From Massilia phosphatilytica (GTDB lineage: Bacteria; Pseudomonadota; Gammaproteobacteria; Burkholderiales; Burkholderiaceae_D): DNA of 64,000 nt. Positions 16,636 to 26,722 of the stretch are shown here, piece after piece. Positions within the stretch are counted from its first letter, which is position 1. Each line of letters starts with the position of its first letter. The stretch covers positions 372,001 through 436,000 of the forward strand of contig NZ_PUIP01000002.1 in the NCBI RefSeq assembly GCF_002968015.1, read 5' to 3'. Position numbers and translations under genes: made by a program. The notes below the pieces were generated by a model that had not been told where the DNA came from, made no database searches, and saw only the letters and a list, made by a program, of their open reading frames with translations.

Positions 16636-17321
16636 GATGACCTCGTAAATGGTTAAAATAGTTCTCTTACGAACCGTGTTTAATGACTAAGTTTCATCAA
16701 CATAAGTTCCCGGATTGCGTGTCCGACTGACCAGGTATCCACCTGACATATCGGCCGACGTGTCTCCGGACCGCGTGCGCTCCCTTGGCGGGAAGCAAAA
16801 AACCCATGCAGCGTTGGAACCCTGTCCGGGCGCCGCGACCGGACTGCGGTCGCCGCTGCGGTTTTTGCATCCCGCTTCCCACATGCACTTGTTTTCGGAC
16901 AAATTATCAAACTCATACGCCGGGTTCACACTCGACCTGAGCACTAAATTCATTGGCCGATATCAAGCTAACCGGTGGAAAGCTTGTCACATAGTCATTT
17001 CAGCACATGGTGACAAATTGTGGCGCACGCAAGTGTTTTTTTGGACTAATTTTGCAATTGCCGAGCTACACAATCTTCTTGATTTACAAGGAGAAACTAA
17101 ATCGAGTCGAATCGGCAACTTCAAAGATAACAGCTAGAAAGAAAAATTCAAGATTTAACAATGTAACCGACTGTAGAAAGTATTTCCTACAGAACACCAC
17201 GGATTCCGCGCAGTATCGAACACCGGCGCGCACGGCCTCACGCACCCGCTTTGTCGGCGTGTTTCCGATTTACGGTAAACTGCAATCCACTTGTCAAAGC
17301 ATCAGCACCTAGAAGCATTCC
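16636..17321. other. 686-bp intergenic region, partly AT-rich, between HTH gene and miaB
   Basis: No convincing protein gene is visible. It holds a terminator-like hairpin with T-run at 16835-16866 on the plus strand, an AT-rich stretch from about 16880 to 17200 unlike its neighbours, and a short hairpin CTGTAG/CTACAG at 17171-17192. The miaB promoter should lie near its right end. An open frame at 16715-17137 has no ribosome binding site or recognisable motif and was not called. Confidence 0.6.
16835..16866 (+). terminator. Orphan terminator-like hairpin (possible small RNA 3' end)
   Basis: GCGACCG-GACTG-CGGTCGC is a 7-bp stem, extended imperfectly, with TTTTT at 16862-16866. No plus-strand gene precedes it, so it could end an unannotated small RNA starting in 16640-16780. 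Evidence is structural only. Confidence 0.35.
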
Positions 17322-18683
17322 ATGCAGAAAAAAGTATTCATCAAGACCTTCGGTTGCCAAATGAACGAGTACGACTCGGACAAGATGGCGGACGTGCTCG
17401 GCGCGTCCGATGGGCTCGTACGCACCGACACGCCGGATGACGCCGACGTGATCCTGTTCAACACCTGCTCCGTGCGCGAAAAAGCGCAGGAAAAAGTGTT
17501 TTCCGACCTCGGCCGCCTGAAGGAACTCAAGCGCGCCAAGCCCGAGCTGATCATCGGCGTGGGCGGCTGCGTGGCGTCGCAGGAAGGCGCAGCCATCGTC
17601 AAGCGCGCGCCGCACGTGGACATGGTGTTCGGCCCGCAGACGCTGCACCGCCTGCCGCAGATGATCCAGCTGCGCCGCCACACGGGTGCGGCCCAGGTCG
17701 ACATCAGCTTCCCGGAAATCGAAAAGTTCGACCACCTGCCCCCGGCCAAGGTCGAGGGTCCGGTCGCCTATGTGTCGATCATGGAAGGCTGCAGCAAATA
17801 CTGCAGCTACTGCGTGGTCCCGTACACCCGCGGCGAGGAAGTGTCGCGCCGGTTCGAGGACGTGCTGACGGAAGTCGCCGGCCTCGCCGCCCAGGGCGTC
17901 AAGGAGATCATGCTGCTGGGGCAGAACGTGAACGCCTACCGCGGCGCGATGGAATCGGGAGAAATCGCCGACTTTGCGCTGCTGCTGGAATACGTGGCCG
18001 AGATCCCGGGCATCGAGCGCCTGCGCTTCGTCACGAGCCACCCGAAGGAATTCACCCAGCGCCTGATCGACGCCTACGCGAAGATCCCGCAGCTGGTCAA
18101 CCACCTGTACCTGCCCGTGCAGCACGGCTCCGACCGCATCCTGCAGGCCATGAAGCGCGGCTACACGGGCCTGGAATACAAATCGATCATCCGCCGCATC
18201 AAGGCGGTGCGTCCGGATATCTCGATCTCGTCCGACTTCATCGTCGGCTTCCCGGGCGAGACGGACGCCGATTTCGAAGCGATGATGAAGCTCGTGGAGG
18301 ACGTCGGCTTCGACAACAGCTTCAGCTTCATCTTCAGCAAGCGCCCTGGCACGCCGGCCGCCAACCTGGCGGACGACACCCCGCACGAGGTCAAGCTCGC
18401 GCGCCTGCAGCGCCTGCAGGCGCAGATCGATGCCAACACGCGCAAGACCAGCGCGGCGATGGTCGGCACCGTCCAGCGCATCCTGGTCGAAGGCCCGTCC
18501 AAGAAGGGCGGTGGAGAACTCCAGGGGCGGTCCGAGAACAACCGCGTCGTCAACTTCTTCCCGGGCGACGGCAGCGCTGCGCTCATCGGCCAGCTGGTCG
18601 ACGTGCGCATCACCGAAAGCCTGGATTACACCCTGCGCGGCGACCTGGTCGCCAGCATTGATACGATTGCCAAAGCCAGTTGA
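17322..18683 (+). CDS. miaB: tRNA-2-methylthio-N6-isopentenyladenosine synthase MiaB
   Basis: A 453-residue radical-SAM methylthiotransferase that adds the 2-methylthio group to i6A37 of tRNAs. The N-terminal UPF0004 domain supplies three Cys for the auxiliary cluster (TFGCQMN at 12, NTCSVRE at about 49, GGCVAS at about 83). The radical-SAM CxxxCxxC is [18 protein letters not shown] at about 157-164. A TRAM domain closes the protein ([15 protein letters not shown]). Length is normal. Its TGA overlaps the TTG start of ybeZ, heading the miaB-ybeZ-ybeY unit conserved in betaproteobacteria. Confidence 0.97.
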   Translation: MQKKVFIKTFGCQMNEYDSDKMADVLGASDGLVRTDTPDDADVILFNTCSVREKAQEKVFSDLGRLKELKRAKPELIIGVGGCVASQEGAAIVKRAPHVDMVFGPQTLHRLPQMIQLRRHTGAAQVDISFPEIEKFDHLPPAKVEGPVAYVSIMEGCSKYCSYCVVPYTRGEEVSRRFEDVLTEVAGLAAQGVKEIMLLGQNVNAYRGAMESGEIADFALLLEYVAEIPGIERLRFVTSHPKEFTQRLIDAYAKIPQLVNHLYLPVQHGSDRILQAMKRGYTGLEYKSIIRRIKAVRPDISISSDFIVGFPGETDADFEAMMKLVEDVGFDNSFSFIFSKRPGTPAANLADDTPHEVKLARLQRLQAQIDANTRKTSAAMVGTVQRILVEGPSKKGGGELQGRSENNRVVNFFPGDGSAALIGQLVDVRITESLDYTLRGDLVASIDTIAKAS

Positions 18684-19786
18684 AAACGCCTACCCAGCCT
18701 TCGTACTTCATCCCCGAGCCGCTCGATAACACGCGGCTCGCCCACCTCTGCGGCCCGCTCGACGAAAACCTGCGCCAGATCTCGGCCGCCCTCGACGTGA
18801 CCATCTTCCGGCGCGGCGAGAAATTCATCGTCAGCGGAACCAATGCCGAACGCGCCGTCGAGCTGCTCGAACGCTTCTACGCGGTGGCCGACAAGGTCGT
18901 GCCGATCGAGGAAGTGCAGCTGGCGCTCGTCGAACAGCGCGCCGGGCTGAAACCGAAGACCGCGGACGCCGAAGCGCCGCCGCCCAAGGAGCCGGGCGCG
19001 TCGGTCACCGCGGAAGCCGACAAGGACGAGGGCGCAGCGGACGACGAGGAACTGGTCAGCCCGATGCTCAAGACCCGGCGCCACGACCTGCGCGGCCGCA
19101 CGCCGCACCAGATCCAGTACCTGAAGGCCGTGCTCGAACACGACATCAGCTTCGGCATCGGCCCGGCCGGCACCGGCAAGACGTATCTCGCCGTCGCCTG
19201 CGCCGTCGACGCCCTCGAACGCGACGCCGTCAAGCGCATCATCCTGACGCGCCCGGCCGTGGAAGCGGGCGAGCGCCTGGGCTTCCTCCCCGGCGACTTC
19301 GCGCAGAAGGTCGACCCGTACCTGCGCCCGCTGTACGACGCGCTGTACGACCTGCTCGGATTCGACCGCACGCAGAAGCTGTTCGAGAAGCAGGTGATCG
19401 AGATCGCGCCGCTCGCGTTCATGCGCGGCCGCACGCTCAATCACGCGTTCGTGATCCTGGACGAAGCCCAGAACACGACGGCCGAACAGATGAAGATGTT
19501 CCTGACGCGCATCGGCTTCGGCAGCAAGGCAGTCGTCACGGGCGACGTCACCCAGGTCGACCTGCACAAGACGCAGAGGAGCGGCCTCGTCGACGCCATG
19601 CACGTGCTGAAGGACGTGCGCGGCATCGCATTTACCCAGTTCTCCAGCGCGGACGTCGTGCGCCACCCGATGGTGGCCCGCATCGTCGACGCCTACGAGA
19701 AGGCCGCGTCGATGCAGGAACTCGGCGCACTCCCGGGCACTTTGACCAAACCAGCCGCTACCCGCCATGCAAGAAAAAAAGCATAA
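18680..19786 (+). CDS. ybeZ: PhoH family ATPase YbeZ
   Basis: A 368-residue PhoH-type P-loop ATPase linked to rRNA maturation together with YbeY. Walker A is [15 protein letters not shown] at about residue 157-171 and Walker B is [13 protein letters not shown] at about 256. An N-terminal KH-like segment ([20 protein letters not shown]) precedes an acidic linker at residues 98-125. The start is TTG 18680, inside the miaB stop (TTGA); no ATG fits the conserved N-terminus [20 protein letters not shown]. It overlaps ybeY by 20 bp, showing strong translational coupling. Confidence 0.95.
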   Translation: MKTPTQPSYFIPEPLDNTRLAHLCGPLDENLRQISAALDVTIFRRGEKFIVSGTNAERAVELLERFYAVADKVVPIEEVQLALVEQRAGLKPKTADAEAPPPKEPGASVTAEADKDEGAADDEELVSPMLKTRRHDLRGRTPHQIQYLKAVLEHDISFGIGPAGTGKTYLAVACAVDALERDAVKRIILTRPAVEAGERLGFLPGDFAQKVDPYLRPLYDALYDLLGFDRTQKLFEKQVIEIAPLAFMRGRTLNHAFVILDEAQNTTAEQMKMFLTRIGFGSKAVVTGDVTQVDLHKTQRSGLVDAMHVLKDVRGIAFTQFSSADVVRHPMVARIVDAYEKAASMQELGALPGTLTKPAATRHARKKA

Positions 19787-20234
19787 CCTGGAACTCGACG
19801 TCCAGTACCCCGACACCCGCCTCGAAGCGGAATTCACGCCCGAGCTGGTGGAGCGCTGGGTGCGCGGCGCCCTCCTCGGCCCGGCCGAGCTGGCGATCCG
19901 CTTCGTCGATGCCGAAGAAGGCCAGACCCTGAATCGCGAATACCGCGGCAAGGACTACGCGACCAATGTGCTCACCTTCGCGTACAACGAGGGCGCGGAG
20001 ATCGCCGACGACGAACCGACGCAGGCCGACATCGTCCTGTGCACGGACGTGCTGCAGCGCGAGGCCGACGAGCAGAAGAAGACGGTCGAGGAACACGCGG
20101 CGCACCTCGTGGTGCACGGGGTGCTGCACGCGCAGGGCTTCGACCACGAGACGGACGAGGAAGCCGAGGAGATGGAACAACTCGAGCGCGACATCATGGA
20201 AGCGCTCGGGTATCCGGATCCGTACGCCGAGTAG
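19767..20234 (+). CDS. ybeY: Endoribonuclease YbeY (16S rRNA maturation)
   Basis: A 155-residue single-strand endoribonuclease needed for 16S rRNA 3' processing and ribosome quality control. The zinc site HLVVHGVLHAQGFDHET matches the family HGxLHLxGyDH, and YRGKDYATNVLTFAY is the second conserved block. Length is normal. It overlaps ybeZ by 20 bp. Its TAG stop (20232-20234) is formed by the first bases of a palindromic repeat (GTAGGG...), indicating that the repeat inserted at or replaced the natural end of the gene. Confidence 0.96.
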   Translation: MQEKKHNLELDVQYPDTRLEAEFTPELVERWVRGALLGPAELAIRFVDAEEGQTLNREYRGKDYATNVLTFAYNEGAEIADDEPTQADIVLCTDVLQREADEQKKTVEEHAAHLVVHGVLHAQGFDHETDEEAEEMEQLERDIMEALGYPDPYAE

Positions 20235-20328
20235 GGTGGGCGCCCCCGCGCCCACGCGTGACGCTCGCGCCATGCCGGCGTTCGCGTGGGCACCGATTGA
20301 TGCCCCCGGCATCAATCGCCCACCCTAC
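20231..20328. repeat. Intergenic palindromic repeat, copy 2 (GTAGGGTGGGC family)
   Basis: This 98-bp element has the same ends as copy 1 (GTAGGGTGGGC and GCCCACCCTAC) and the same inner GCCCACGCG/CGCGTGGGC pair. It has one extra inner hairpin, GATTGATGCC-CCC-GGCATCAATC. Its two ends supply the TAG stop codons of both converging genes, ybeY and the molybdenum hydroxylase large subunit. Confidence 0.85.
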
Positions 20329-22571
20329 GCTTTCTTGAGCTGCTCCCCGATCGGCAACTTGCGCACCCGCTTGCCGGTCGCCGCGAACACCGCATTCGCC
20401 AGCGCCGGCGCGATCCCCGCGGTCCCCGGCTCGCCGATCCCACCCGGATCGTCGTGGCTGTTCACGATATAGACCTCCACGGCCGGCGATTCCGGCATGC
20501 GCATCACGCGGTAGTCGGAGAAGTTCGACTGCTGCACCCGCCCCTTCTCGACCGTCACCTCGTCCCACAGCGCCGCGCTGGCGCCGAACACGATGCCACC
20601 TTCCATCTGCGCGACGATGGTGTCCGGATTGACGTTCTGGCCGCAGTCCACCGCGCACACGACGCGGTGCACGCGCACATCACCGTCCGGCCCGACCGAC
20701 ACTTCGGCCACCTGCGCCATGTAGCTGCCGAACGCGAACTGCGTCGAGACGCCCCGTCCCAGCTTGCGTCCCGCGACCGGCTTCAGCGGCTTGCCCCAGC
20801 CGGCCTTCTCGGCCGCCAGGTTCAGCACGGCCAGCGTGCGCGGCGACTTCTGCAGCAGCGCGCGGCGGAACGCGACGGGGTCCGTCTTGCTCGCATACGC
20901 CAGCTCGTCGATGAAGCTCTCGACGACGAACACGTTGTGCGTGGGGCCGACACCGCGCCAGAACGCGGTCGCGAGGCCCGGCGGTTCGTGGCGCATGTAT
21001 TCGACGCGGATCGCCGGGATCGAATACTGGATGTCGGCCGCCGCCTCCACCGCATCCGGGTCGACGCCGTTCTTGACCATCGGCGGCGCGAAGCGCGCCA
21101 TGATCGACGACCCGGTCACGCGGTGGAACCAGGCCACGGGCACGCCCTTGTCGTCGATGCGCGCCGACATGCGGTCGAGGTAATAGGGACGGTACATGTC
21201 GTGCTGGATGTCTTCCTCGCGCGTCCAGATGATCTTCAGCGGTCCCTTGGCCAGCTTGGCGAATTCCACGGCCTGGATCACGTTGTCGACTTCGAGCCGG
21301 CGTCCGAAGCCGCCGCCGATGTAGTGGTTATGCACACGGACCTTCTCCAGCGGCAGGCCCGTGAGCTTGGCGGCCGCGCCCTGCGCCAGCGCCGGCACCT
21401 GCGTGCCGACCCAGATATCGCAGCCGTCCGCTTTCAGGTCGACCGTGCAGTTCATCGGTTCCATCGTCGCGTGCGCGAGGAACGGGACTTCATAAATGAC
21501 GTCGATGCGGCGGCCCGGTCCGGAATCCAGCGCCTTCAACGCATCGCCCTTGTCGGTGGCGATGGCGCCCGTGTTCTGCGACACCTTCATCATGTCCGCG
21601 ACGATGCCGGCCGTGCTGACGTTGGCGTTGGCGCCGTCGTCGAAGCGCGGCGCAGCGGCCGCCAGGCCCTGCTTCGCGGCCCAGAAGTGGTCCGCCACGA
21701 CGGCCACCGCGCCCTCGATGCGCAGCACCTGGCGCACGCCCTTCACGGCCAGCGCCTTCTGCTCGTCGACGGCGGCGACCTTGCCGCCGAGGACGGGCGA
21801 TGCCGCCACGGCCGCGATGCCCATGCTGGGCAGGCGCGCATCGATGCCGAACTGCGCGGAACCGTTGACCTTCGCAGGCGAATCCAGGCGCTTGACCGGC
21901 TTGCCGACGAGCGCGAACTGGGCCGGGTCCTTCAATTTGACTTCGGCCGGGAAGCTCAGCTTCGAGGCCGCCTCCGCGACCTCGCCGAAGTGCACCTGCC
22001 GGTTCGACGCCGCGTGGCGGATCGTCCCGGCCACGACGTCGACCTCGCCCGGATCGACGTTCCAGTTCTTCGCGGCGGCCTGCACGAGCACCGTGCGGAC
22101 CTTGGCGCCCGCCTCGCGCAGCGGTTTATAGGTAGCGCGGATCGACGTCGAGCCGCCCGTCACCTGGCCGCCCAGCAGCGCGTCGGCGTACAGCGAATTG
22201 TTCGCGGGCGCCTGCTCCAGCTTCACTTTCGACAGGTCGGCACCCAGTTCCTCGGCCAGCAGCTGCGGCAGCGAGGTGAAGGTGCCCTGCCCCATCTCGA
22301 CCTTGTGGATGATGAGGGTGACAATGCCCTCGCGGTCGATGCGGATGAATGCGTCGTGCGCGAGGCCCGGCTGCTCGTTCGTCATCGCCGTCGACGCCTG
22401 GCCGACGGCCTTTTCGGACGGCGGTTCCTTGCGGTCGTTGGCGGGCGCGCTGCCCTGCTTCGTGCAGCCGAACAGCGAGAAGCCGAACAGCAGGCCGCCG
22501 CCGGCCACGCCGCCCGCTTTCAGCAGCTGGCGGCGTTTATTCGAGACGGGTTCCTTCGTGATCTGGTCCAT
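20325..22571 (-). CDS. Xanthine-dehydrogenase-family molybdopterin-binding subunit (isoquinoline oxidoreductase beta-like), Tat-exported
   Basis: A 748-residue large subunit of a periplasmic molybdenum hydroxylase. A twin-arginine signal (SNKRRQLLKAGGVAGGG) is followed by a Cys-rich FGCTKQG. The molybdopterin domains contain VEMGQGTFTSLPQLLAEELG, GGGFGRRLEVDN and near the end GGIGEPGTAGIAPALANA with the catalytic Glu. It resembles isoquinoline 1-oxidoreductase and aldehyde oxidase types. ATG 22571 has AAGGGGA 7 bases upstream; ATG 22589 overlaps the small-subunit stop (ATGA) but has a weaker site. It pairs with the 2Fe-2S subunit. No cytochrome c subunit or maturation gene is adjacent. The substrate is unknown. 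Confidence 0.9.
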   Translation of the reverse strand: MDQITKEPVSNKRRQLLKAGGVAGGGLLFGFSLFGCTKQGSAPANDRKEPPSEKAVGQASTAMTNEQPGLAHDAFIRIDREGIVTLIIHKVEMGQGTFTSLPQLLAEELGADLSKVKLEQAPANNSLYADALLGGQVTGGSTSIRATYKPLREAGAKVRTVLVQAAAKNWNVDPGEVDVVAGTIRHAASNRQVHFGEVAEAASKLSFPAEVKLKDPAQFALVGKPVKRLDSPAKVNGSAQFGIDARLPSMGIAAVAASPVLGGKVAAVDEQKALAVKGVRQVLRIEGAVAVVADHFWAAKQGLAAAAPRFDDGANANVSTAGIVADMMKVSQNTGAIATDKGDALKALDSGPGRRIDVIYEVPFLAHATMEPMNCTVDLKADGCDIWVGTQVPALAQGAAAKLTGLPLEKVRVHNHYIGGGFGRRLEVDNVIQAVEFAKLAKGPLKIIWTREEDIQHDMYRPYYLDRMSARIDDKGVPVAWFHRVTGSSIMARFAPPMVKNGVDPDAVEAAADIQYSIPAIRVEYMRHEPPGLATAFWRGVGPTHNVFVVESFIDELAYASKTDPVAFRRALLQKSPRTLAVLNLAAEKAGWGKPLKPVAGRKLGRGVSTQFAFGSYMAQVAEVSVGPDGDVRVHRVVCAVDCGQNVNPDTIVAQMEGGIVFGASAALWDEVTVEKGRVQQSNFSDYRVMRMPESPAVEVYIVNSHDDPGGIGEPGTAGIAPALANAVFAATGKRVRKLPIGEQLKKA

Positions 22572-22585
22572 GTCGCCGTCCCCTT

Positions 22586-23041
22586 TCATGCCTGACCCGA
22601 AGCGATCTTGATCGCCTTGCGGATGCGGTTATAAGTGCCGCAGCGGCAGATATTGCCGGCCATGGCGTTGTCGATGTCGGCATCGCCCGGCTTCGGCGTC
22701 GCGTGCAGCAGCGCGGTGGCGGACATGATCTGGCCCGACTGGCAGTAGCCGCACTGGACGACGTCGATCTTGCGCCACGCGTCCTGCACCTTCGCCCCGA
22801 CCGGGTCGTTGCCGATCGCCTCGATGGTCGTGATTTTCTTGCCGGCCGCGGCCGACACGGGGGTCACGCACGAGCGGATGGCCTGGCCGTCCAGGTGCAC
22901 GGTGCAGGCGCCGCACAGGGCGACGCCGCAGCCGAACTTGGTGCCGGTGAGGCCCATCACGTCGCGCAGTGCCCACAACAGGGGCATGTCGTCGGGGACA
23001 TCGAGGTTGGTGGTGGTGCCGTTGACGTTCAAGGCGGGCAT
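22586..23041 (-). CDS. 2Fe-2S subunit of the molybdenum hydroxylase
   Basis: A 151-residue electron-transfer subunit with two [2Fe-2S] domains. The plant-ferredoxin-like cluster is [16 protein letters not shown] with the fourth Cys in IRSC. The helical-bundle cluster uses [14 protein letters not shown] and [18 protein letters not shown] 23041 with GGAAAGGAAT upstream fixes the start. It is encoded first and overlaps the large subunit start by ATGA if that begins at 22589. It has no Tat signal and would be co-exported with the large subunit. The pair sits between ybeY and corC, which are neighbours in related genomes. Confidence 0.93.
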   Translation of the reverse strand: MPALNVNGTTTNLDVPDDMPLLWALRDVMGLTGTKFGCGVALCGACTVHLDGQAIRSCVTPVSAAAGKKITTIEAIGNDPVGAKVQDAWRKIDVVQCGYCQSGQIMSATALLHATPKPGDADIDNAMAGNICRCGTYNRIRKAIKIASGQA

Positions 23042-23194
23042 GGGGATTCCTTTCCTTAGCGAATAAGCAACTATAGGACGAAGACTAGCAGCAATGGCGC
23101 ACGCCTGCTTGAACCTGGCTGCCTGCATAAAAATCAGGCATTCGGGCTTTTGGTGTATCCTATGGCCCATCGCAACAACGGCTTCACGCCAACT

Positions 23195-24073
23195 ATGCCC
23201 GAGCACCCTGCTGACGTCCGTTCGGACGTTAAAATCCACCGGTCGCTGTTCGAACGGTTGACCGCACTGATTTCCCCCGAGCCCGAAAATCGCGCCGAAC
23301 TGCTGGAAGTTCTGCACGACGCCCACGAACGCAACCTCATCGACGCCGACGCACTCTCCATGATCGAGGGCGTGTTCCAGGTGTCCGACCTGTCGGTGCG
23401 CGACATCATGATCCCGCGCTCCCAGATGGACGTGATCGACATCACCAAACCGATCGAGGAATGGCTGCCCATCGTGCTGGAAACGGCTCACTCGCGCTTC
23501 CCCGCCATCGAGGGCGAGCGCGACAAGGTGGTCGGCATCCTGCTCGCCAAGGACCTGCTGCGCTACTACGCGGAAGAATCGTTCGACGTGCGCGACATGC
23601 TGCGCCCGGCGATCTTCATCCCGGAATCGAAACGCCTGAACGTGCTGCTGCGCGACTTCCGCGCGAACCACAACCACATGGCCATCGTCGTCGACGAGTA
23701 CAGCGGCGTGGCCGGCCTGATCACCATCGAGGACGTGCTGGAACAGATCGTCGGCGACATCGAGGACGAGTACGACTTCGACGAGGAGGAAGACAACATC
23801 CTCTCCATCAAGGAAGGCCAGCATGGCTCGCGCTGGCGCGTGAAGGCGCTGACCGAGATCGAGCAGTTCAACGAAGAGATCGGCGTCGACCTGCCCGAGG
23901 ACGACGTCGACACGATCGGCGGCCTCGTCGCCAGCCACCTCGGCCGCATGCCGCACAAGGGCGAGGTATTCGACCTCGAGAACCTGCGCTTCGAAGTGCT
24001 GCGCGCCGATGCGCGCCAGATCCACGTGCTGCTGGTGGAAAAACTCCCGGCCGTCGACGACGAACACGATTGA
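23195..24073 (+). CDS. corC: CorC/HlyC family protein (YbeX-like, CBS pair)
   Basis: A 292-residue cytosolic protein lacking the membrane DUF21 domain. Two CBS motifs span about residues 57-180 ([18 protein letters not shown] and [20 protein letters not shown]), then an acidic linker and a CorC_HlyC (TerC-associated) domain ending in a [12 protein letters not shown] stretch. The family is linked to Mg2+/Co2+ efflux with CorA, and YbeX to ribosome maturation. [20 protein letters not shown] at 23195 matches the usual N-terminus; ATG 23150 and 23162 are in-frame alternatives. It precedes lnt by 13 bp. Confidence 0.92.
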   Translation: MPEHPADVRSDVKIHRSLFERLTALISPEPENRAELLEVLHDAHERNLIDADALSMIEGVFQVSDLSVRDIMIPRSQMDVIDITKPIEEWLPIVLETAHSRFPAIEGERDKVVGILLAKDLLRYYAEESFDVRDMLRPAIFIPESKRLNVLLRDFRANHNHMAIVVDEYSGVAGLITIEDVLEQIVGDIEDEYDFDEEEDNILSIKEGQHGSRWRVKALTEIEQFNEEIGVDLPEDDVDTIGGLVASHLGRMPHKGEVFDLENLRFEVLRADARQIHVLLVEKLPAVDDEHD

Positions 24074-24086
24074 CGCGGGTCCTGCA

Positions 24087-25679
24087 TTGATCGAATCCAG
24101 CCTGAACCTGCGGCGCGGCCGCAAGCCCGCCGTGGCGCCCGATCCCGCGCTGCGCGGCACGCGGCCGGGCAGCGCGGGTCTCGCCATGGCCGCGCTGGCC
24201 GGGGCGCTGAGCCTGTTCTCGTTCGAACCGTTCGGCTGGTGGCCCGTCCAGTTCCTGTCGCTCGCCTATTTGTTCTATCAAGTCGGCATGGGCAGTTCGA
24301 CCCGCCGCGCCGTGTACCTTGGCTGGGCGTTCGGCTTCGGCTGGTCCGTGGCCGGCATGCACTGGTTATATATCGCGCTGAACCGCTTCGGCGGCCTGCC
24401 GGCCGTGCTGTCCGCGCTCGCCATTGCGCTGCTGGGTCTGTACATGGGGCTGTTCGGCGCGTTCGCCGCGGGCGTGTCGTCGTGGCTGCGCAGGCGCTGG
24501 TCGCTGCCCGTCCCCGCCTTCCTGCTGCTCGTGTTCCCCGTCTGCTGGGGCGTGTCGGAATGGATGCGCGGCTGGGTCTTTACCGGGTTTCCCTGGGCGG
24601 CGTCCGGCTATGCGCACGTGACGGCGCCCTTGAGCGGCTTCGCGCCGATCCTCGGCGTGTACGGCATCGGCGTGCTGGTCGGCGTCTGCTCGGCATGCAT
24701 CGTGATGCTGACCCAGCGCCGCAGGCTGCCGGCCATCGGCCTGTTCGCCGCGCTGCTGCTGGCCGGCTGGGGCCTGAAGCACGTCACGTGGACGGCACCG
24801 TCCGGCAAGCCGCTCAGCGTGCGCCTCGTGCAGGGGAATATCCGACAGGACGAGAAATTCAGCGCCGAGCACCTGGGCATGATCCTCACGCGCTACCGCG
24901 ACATGATGACGGCCGCGCCGGCCGACCTGATCGCGGCGCCGGAGACGGCGATCCCCGTGTTCCCGAACCAGCTGCCGCCGGACTACCTGCAGACATTCCG
25001 TCATTACGCGGCGCAGACCGGCAGCGCGTTCCTGTTCGGGATCCCGCTGGCCGACAGCATGACGGTGTACGCGAACAGCGTGGCCGGCATCGGCCCGCAG
25101 GGACACTCCTACCGCTACGACAAGAACCACCTGGTGCCGTTCGGCGAATTCATCCCGACGGGCTTCCGCTGGTTCACGGACCTGATGCAGATCCCGCTGG
25201 GCGATTTCACGCGCGGCCCGGACGTGCAGGCGCCGTTCGCCGTCAAGGACCAGCTGGTGCTGCCCAACGTCTGTTACGAAGATGTGTTCGGCGAAGAGAT
25301 CGCGAAGAACCTGCGCGCGCAGGCGCAGCCGGCCACCGTGCTGCTGAACGTGTCGAACCTCGCGTGGTACGGCGAGTCCGTCGCGATCCCGCAGCACCTG
25401 CAGATCTCGCGCATGCGCAGCCTGGAGACGGGCCGCCCGATGCTGCGCGCGACGAACAACGGCGCCACCGCCGTCATCGACGGCCGCGGCAATGTCGCCG
25501 CGCTGCTGCCGTTCTACAGCCAGGGCACGCTGGCGGCGACCGTGCAGGGCATGGCCGGCAGTACGCCGTATATCCGCTTCGGCAACCTGCTGTTCCTCGC
25601 GCTGGGCGCATTGCTGCTGGCCGGCGCCTGGCTGACTGGGCGCCAGCGGAGGGCAGCGGCAGGCGAACGGCTAAAATAG
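24087..25679 (+). CDS. lnt: Apolipoprotein N-acyltransferase Lnt
   Basis: A 530-residue inner-membrane enzyme that adds the third acyl chain to outer-membrane lipoproteins. Six to seven hydrophobic N-terminal helices (about 35-225) precede a periplasmic nitrilase domain. The triad is visible: Glu in [10 protein letters not shown], Lys in [15 protein letters not shown], and Cys in [13 protein letters not shown] last helix ([17 protein letters not shown]) anchors the C-terminus. No ATG fits before the first helix; TTG 24087 is proposed, with GTG 24132 as alternative. It lies directly after corC, an arrangement conserved in betaproteobacteria. Confidence 0.94.
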   Translation: MIESSLNLRRGRKPAVAPDPALRGTRPGSAGLAMAALAGALSLFSFEPFGWWPVQFLSLAYLFYQVGMGSSTRRAVYLGWAFGFGWSVAGMHWLYIALNRFGGLPAVLSALAIALLGLYMGLFGAFAAGVSSWLRRRWSLPVPAFLLLVFPVCWGVSEWMRGWVFTGFPWAASGYAHVTAPLSGFAPILGVYGIGVLVGVCSACIVMLTQRRRLPAIGLFAALLLAGWGLKHVTWTAPSGKPLSVRLVQGNIRQDEKFSAEHLGMILTRYRDMMTAAPADLIAAPETAIPVFPNQLPPDYLQTFRHYAAQTGSAFLFGIPLADSMTVYANSVAGIGPQGHSYRYDKNHLVPFGEFIPTGFRWFTDLMQIPLGDFTRGPDVQAPFAVKDQLVLPNVCYEDVFGEEIAKNLRAQAQPATVLLNVSNLAWYGESVAIPQHLQISRMRSLETGRPMLRATNNGATAVIDGRGNVAALLPFYSQGTLAATVQGMAGSTPYIRFGNLLFLALGALLLAGAWLTGRQRRAAAGERLK

Positions 25680-25691
25680 CGAGTGATTCAC

Positions 25692-25721
25692 TTCAAGCCA
25701 TTCCGTAAAACCCGCTAGAAT
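25692..25721 (+). promoter_or_regulatory. Promoter candidate of glyQS
   Basis: TTCAAG (25692-25697), an 18-bp spacer and TAGAAT (25716-25721) precede glyQ by about 80 bp. This would let the synthetase genes be transcribed separately from corC-lnt. No T-box structure is seen. Confidence 0.45.
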
Positions 25722-25802
25722 TGGTGTTTTAGCAAACTCACCGTGTTCGCGCCCCGTGCGCGCGAAGCCACTGCTGTAAGTCGCTGTATTAAGCCCGATA
25801 AT

Positions 25803-26702
25803 ATGCTCACATTCCAACAAATCATCCTGACTCTGCAAACCTACTGGGACAAGCAGGGTTGCGCCCTGCTCCAGCCGTACGACATGGAAGTCGGCGCGGG
25901 CACCTTCCACACTGGCACCTTCCTGCGCGCGATCGGACCGGAACCGTGGCGCGCCGCCTACGTGCAACCGTCGCGCCGCCCGAAGGATGGCCGCTACGGC
26001 GAGAACCCGAACCGCCTGCAGCACTATTATCAGTACCAGGTCGTTCTGAAACCGGCGCCGGAAAACATCCTGGACCTGTACCTGGGTTCCCTGGAAGCGC
26101 TGGGCCTGGACCTGAAAAAGAACGACGTGCGCTTCGTCGAGGACGACTGGGAAAGCCCGACCCTCGGCGCCTGGGGCCTCGGCTGGGAAGTCTGGCTGAA
26201 CGGCATGGAAGTCACGCAGTTCACCTATTTCCAGCAGGTCGGCGGCCTCGATTGCAAGCCGGTGCTGGGCGAGATCACGTACGGCATCGAGCGCCTGGCC
26301 ATGTACCTGCAGGGCGTCGAGAACGTCTATGACCTCGTGTGGACGGAGTGGGAAGAGAACGGGGAAAAGAAATCGCTGTCGTATGGCGACGTCTTCCACC
26401 AGAACGAAGTCGAACAGTCGACCTACAACTTCGAACATTCGAACACGGACCTGCTGTTCCAGGCCTTCGCCAACCACGAGAGCGAAGCCAAGCGCCTGAT
26501 CGAACTGGCGCTCACGCTGCCCGCGTACGAACAGATCATGAAGGCGTCGCACAGCTTCAACCTGCTGGATGCGCGCGGCGCGATCTCCGTCACCGAGCGC
26601 GCCGCCTACATCGGCCGCGTGCGCACCCTGTCGCGCCTCGTCGCCCAGGCCTATTACGATTCGCGCGAGAAGCTGGGCTTCCCCATGCTCCCGAAAGCCT
26701 GA
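25803..26702 (+). CDS. glyQ: Glycyl-tRNA synthetase alpha subunit
   Basis: A 299-residue alpha chain of the bacterial alpha2beta2 glycyl-tRNA synthetase, holding the class II catalytic core for Gly-AMP formation. [40 protein letters not shown] and [20 protein letters not shown] (motif 2 region) are nearly invariant in the family. The start ATG 25803 gives the standard N-terminus; the ribosome binding site is weak. glyS follows by 20 bp. It is in the plus-strand block with corC, lnt, glyS, gmhB and plsC. Confidence 0.98.
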   Translation: MLTFQQIILTLQTYWDKQGCALLQPYDMEVGAGTFHTGTFLRAIGPEPWRAAYVQPSRRPKDGRYGENPNRLQHYYQYQVVLKPAPENILDLYLGSLEALGLDLKKNDVRFVEDDWESPTLGAWGLGWEVWLNGMEVTQFTYFQQVGGLDCKPVLGEITYGIERLAMYLQGVENVYDLVWTEWEENGEKKSLSYGDVFHQNEVEQSTYNFEHSNTDLLFQAFANHESEAKRLIELALTLPAYEQIMKASHSFNLLDARGAISVTERAAYIGRVRTLSRLVAQAYYDSREKLGFPMLPKA

Positions 26703-26722
26703 GAACAGAATAGAACGACACC

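Noticed and set aside
16715-17137. A 140-codon open frame upstream of miaB
   Set aside because: It has no ribosome binding site, its base composition changes halfway, and it runs through a terminator-like hairpin.
20454-22595. A 713-codon open frame on the plus strand
   Set aside because: It is antisense to the molybdenum hydroxylase large subunit, whose motifs are clear on the other strand.
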